Source: Gimesia fumaroli
GTDB taxonomy: Bacteria > Planctomycetota > Planctomycetia > Planctomycetales > Planctomycetaceae
NCBI RefSeq assembly: GCF_007754425.1
Contig: NZ_CP037452.1
Coordinates: forward strand, 1,087,501-1,151,500
Direction: 5' to 3'
Length of the DNA: 64,000 bases
Below, one piece after another: positions 61,751 to 64,000 of the stretch (positions within the stretch are counted from its first letter, which is position 1; the number at the start of each line of letters is the position of its first letter). The translations under genes were made by a program, and so were the position numbers. The notes beneath the pieces are model-generated. The model had not been told where the DNA came from and ran no database searches. It saw nothing but the letters and a program-made list of their open reading frames with translations.

Positions 61751-62944
61751 CTATTTCGCAGGTACCACGATCATATCCAGCAGCAGAATTCGATTCGGAA
61801 TGCCTACGCTTTTCACCGTGGCTTTAGAGGCGGCCGGCGGTCGGTTCGGATTGTAGTATTCCTTGCGGATTTTGCCGAAGTCGCCGCTGATTTCATTTTC
61901 CGAAACATAATACGTGGCTTTCACCAGATGCTGCATATCGCTATGGGCTTCCCCGACGATTTCCTTCAGCTGATTGAAAACACTGTGAATTCGTGTGCTG
62001 TTGTTGCCAGGTTCTTTGGAAGTAATTCCCGAGACATAAATCCGGTCACTGACTTCTGCAATCGCGACCCGACTGTAAACGGGAGAGGCTTTCATACCAG
62101 TGGGTGTTTTATAGGTGACGGTCTCCGTCGGACGAGACGCAGGTGCCTCACCCGGCAGGGCGACGATCATTTCAATTTCAATCGGTAGCGAAGAATACCA
62201 TTCGACGAGTGAGATGGGATGCTTGCTATCATACGGGAAAAAACCGTCGATGACCTGACTGGCTGCTGTTGCCTCGGACATTGGAGTCAGAAAGGCTTTG
62301 ATCTGGATGATATTTTCCGGTGAACCTCCCAGGTACTTGATCGTTTGAAATAGTTCTTCCATTGTCTTTTTGGTGGACTCAGCCAGGGTGTCAGCTTTGA
62401 CCGCCTGACCTGAGATGTAGGCGGTGCGCCCCGCCGGTAGTAAAGCGGCACGGAAGCCGGAAACGTCATCGTTAAATATCACTGCTTTCGACAGTTTCTG
62501 ATTTGAACCTGTTACCGCGACGGCATCCATGGCGACCAATACTTTGGGATCAGATAGCTTTGTCACGATAAAAGTGCACGCGGGTTGAGCTGGTAACTTT
62601 AGTTCCTTGATCAGCCGTTGCACCTCCTGGATCAGGTCTTCATGGGTGACATAGATATTCAATTTCACCAGTTGGTTCAGACTGCTGTCCACTTTTTCCA
62701 GTAGGTAATTCAAATTCTTGAGCACGAGCACACATTGATCGCTGCCACTTTCTGAAGTAATCCGACCCCCTTTAATATTTAAAGGCAGGATTTGAGATGT
62801 GTGTACCAATACATCGTCTTTGACAATCACACAGAGCGAAGTCCCTGTTTTTGACGAGGGCTTATAATAAGAGACCTCGGCAGTGACCCTGCCTGTCATT
62901 GACATCAACAATACAGCAATCAGCGAATTTGTTAAGAATTTCAT
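61751..62944 (-). CDS. Exported multi-domain RidA (YjgF/UK114) family protein
   Basis: A 397-residue protein; the ATG at 62944 directly precedes a signal peptide (KFLTNSLIAVLLMSMTGRVTA), and an ATG five codons upstream is also possible. The mature protein is built of RidA-like units. The first is weak, about residues 30-150 (VLVLKNLNYLLEKVDSSLNQLVKLNIYV). The second is about 155-270 (TAYISGQAVKADTLAESTKKTMEELFQTIKYLGGSPENIIQIKAFLTP). The third is about 275-395 (RIYVSGITSKEPGNNSTRIHSVFNQLKEIVGEAHSDMQHLVKATYYV). RidA trimers deaminate reactive enamines in the cytosol. Export and fusion suggest a different, perhaps binding, role. It lies downstream of the hydrolase gene at 63018. Confidence 0.85.
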   Translation of the reverse strand: MKFLTNSLIAVLLMSMTGRVTAEVSYYKPSSKTGTSLCVIVKDDVLVHTSQILPLNIKGGRITSESGSDQCVLVLKNLNYLLEKVDSSLNQLVKLNIYVTHEDLIQEVQRLIKELKLPAQPACTFIVTKLSDPKVLVAMDAVAVTGSNQKLSKAVIFNDDVSGFRAALLPAGRTAYISGQAVKADTLAESTKKTMEELFQTIKYLGGSPENIIQIKAFLTPMSEATAASQVIDGFFPYDSKHPISLVEWYSSLPIEIEMIVALPGEAPASRPTETVTYKTPTGMKASPVYSRVAIAEVSDRIYVSGITSKEPGNNSTRIHSVFNQLKEIVGEAHSDMQHLVKATYYVSENEISGDFGKIRKEYYNPNRPPAASKATVKSVGIPNRILLLDMIVVPAK

Positions 62945-63017
62945 GGATGGTTTCACCATTCTGAAAGGTTTGATTTTCAGTTCATTCCGAAGTGGCGCGC
63001 TTCGAAATCGGATCGTA

Positions 63018-64000
63018 TTATTTTACGCGCCAGAATTCATCAAAGAAATTGGCATCCACGACTTTGCCCGGATATTGGCTACTCGCTGGCGTACGCAAGT
63101 CGATGATCGCCCAGTCAGGCAGCATCGGCACCTGTCGGGCATTATTCAAATAGGCATATTCGCGATAAGTAAATCCACTGTTGAGGACCACATATTTCTC
63201 GGGGTTCAACGGATTCGGGAAAATCAGAACCGGAGCATGATGATCGGCAGGATATTGCTTATCGCCTACGACAATCGAATCCTTGTTCCATTGAATCGGC
63301 AGCTTGTCCACAATCTTTTTGATGAGTTGATTACTCTGGGGATCGCCCCACAGCACCAGGTTGCTTGCAGCGATTTCTTTGTCGGTAATTTGAGAATCTT
63401 TCAAAACGCGAGCATCGCCGCGAAACTGCTGACGCCAATGCACGATGGCGTGTTGCATTTCTGACTGAACCCATTTGTCAACAGTCGGTGAAGCACACGT
63501 TCCGGAAGGGGAGACAAAAATAAAGGAATCCATGAAGGCATCGTCAATGGGGCCTTGCAGATTATGTTTTTTAACGAGTTGACCCGGTTCATAAACGGCG
63601 GGCCCCAGTTGCCAGACGGAATTTGCTCTGTGAAATGAAACATTCCAGGACCGGTCTGATTTCGGACGCGGTGCTTCGAGTTGGACGCCGTCAATTTCGA
63701 CGGTGACTGGTTGCGTCATATCCAGCGGCGACTCTCCTGCTGCCATCTTCAGTGTGAATCCGGTGACATTGTTGGTTTTGACTTCAACCCGATTTCGCGA
63801 ACGCAGACGAGCATCAATCTGCGCCTGTGTCCATTCTTCTTCCATCGCATCCAGTGTGACCCATGCCATCCGATTATATTTTAAAGTATAGGCCACCAGA
63901 TGCACGGTGCGGGGAATACGTTGACGGCCCACGCGTGCGAGGGAATCCATTTTGTCTTCGATGACCAGTTTGGAATCAGGGTGAATCTTGTGTGCCGTGT
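63018..64000 (-). CDS. C-terminal part of a probable prolyl-oligopeptidase-like hydrolase (5' end outside window)
   Basis: The frame is open from the right edge of the window to the stop at 63018, 327 codons; an ATG at 63950 is internal, since codons upstream of it remain open and read TAHKIHPDSKLVIEDK. The visible part has VHLVAYTLKYNRMAWVTLDAM followed by EWTQAQIDARL, a beta-rich region to about 170 residues on, and VLWGDPQSNQLIKKIVDKLPIQW with YPADHHAPVLIFPNPLNPEKYVVLNSG. This C-terminal layout matches, from memory, large planctomycete proteins annotated as prolyl-oligopeptidase-family hydrolases. The catalytic domain is not in the window, so the class is tentative. The RidA-type gene follows on the same strand. 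Confidence 0.6.
   Translation of the reverse strand, partial: TAHKIHPDSKLVIEDKMDSLARVGRQRIPRTVHLVAYTLKYNRMAWVTLDAMEEEWTQAQIDARLRSRNRVEVKTNNVTGFTLKMAAGESPLDMTQPVTVEIDGVQLEAPRPKSDRSWNVSFHRANSVWQLGPAVYEPGQLVKKHNLQGPIDDAFMDSFIFVSPSGTCASPTVDKWVQSEMQHAIVHWRQQFRGDARVLKDSQITDKEIAASNLVLWGDPQSNQLIKKIVDKLPIQWNKDSIVVGDKQYPADHHAPVLIFPNPLNPEKYVVLNSGFTYREYAYLNNARQVPMLPDWAIIDLRTPASSQYPGKVVDANFFDEFWRVK

Overview
The window looks like chromosomal DNA of a planctomycete. The evidence is a dense set of families typical of that phylum: four DUF1559 'H-X9-DG' proteins (three with a prepilin-type N-terminal segment), two tandem modules of a planctomycete cytochrome/DUF1549/DUF1553 protein plus a DUF1501 Tat protein, an ECF sigma factor overlapping a FecR-type gene, a heme peroxidase with a LEPR-like N-terminal motif, an exported Gfo/Idh/MocA oxidoreductase, and many weakly conserved TPR-like and membrane proteins. 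Base composition is near 50 % GC by eye and coding is dense on both strands. A Gimesia/Planctomyces-type genome is the best guess, but this is inference; no rRNA, tRNA or other taxonomic marker was seen. I saw no insertion sequence, prophage or CRISPR array.

Layout. 0-8.6 kb: a truncated membrane protein, a SMI1/KNR4-type protein, the Gfo/Idh/MocA oxidoreductase, then small membrane and TPR-like proteins and a 724-residue lipoprotein. 8.7-14.5 kb: a papain-like peptidase fused to an alpha/beta-hydrolase, an ERI-1-like exonuclease, a DUF1559 protein, EpmA and a DUF1499 protein. 14.5-21.8 kb: a 1,384-residue FHA/coiled-coil membrane protein, divergent from a two-gene unit (zinc-ribbon-like membrane protein and exported helical protein). 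22-29.6 kb: an MFS transporter, a flavin-binding PNPOx-like protein, then a local gene expansion in which a DUF1559 gene plus a four- to five-helix membrane gene is present twice, followed by two more copies of the membrane gene.

29.7-35 kb: a well-supported promoter precedes a tightly packed unit (YfgM-like membrane protein, RluA-family pseudouridine synthase, FAH-family hydrolase). This converges on a PfkB kinase with shared stop codons; a GNAT acetyltransferase and a HisA-like protein follow. 35-44.9 kb: a TlpA-like exported thioredoxin with calcium-loop motifs, a single polypeptide joining all three parts of the enigmatic AmmeMemoRadiSam system, PlsY, a BON-like small protein, an Fes-like esterase, CoaD and an AhpC/TSA-type redoxin ending at a clear terminator.

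45-61.7 kb: the exported heme peroxidase, a DUF1559-lipoprotein pair, and the sigma/FecR/cytochrome/DUF1501 cluster. That cluster is two transcription units separated by a terminator and closed by a second, bidirectional one. 61.7-64 kb: an exported multi-RidA protein and the C-terminal part of a probable hydrolase that runs off the window.

The best candidates for something new are the three-part AmmeMemoRadiSam fusion with an extra unassigned region, the duplicated DUF1559/membrane-protein module, the peptidase-hydrolase fusion, and the coiled-coil protein built on an exact 77-residue (11-heptad) repeat.
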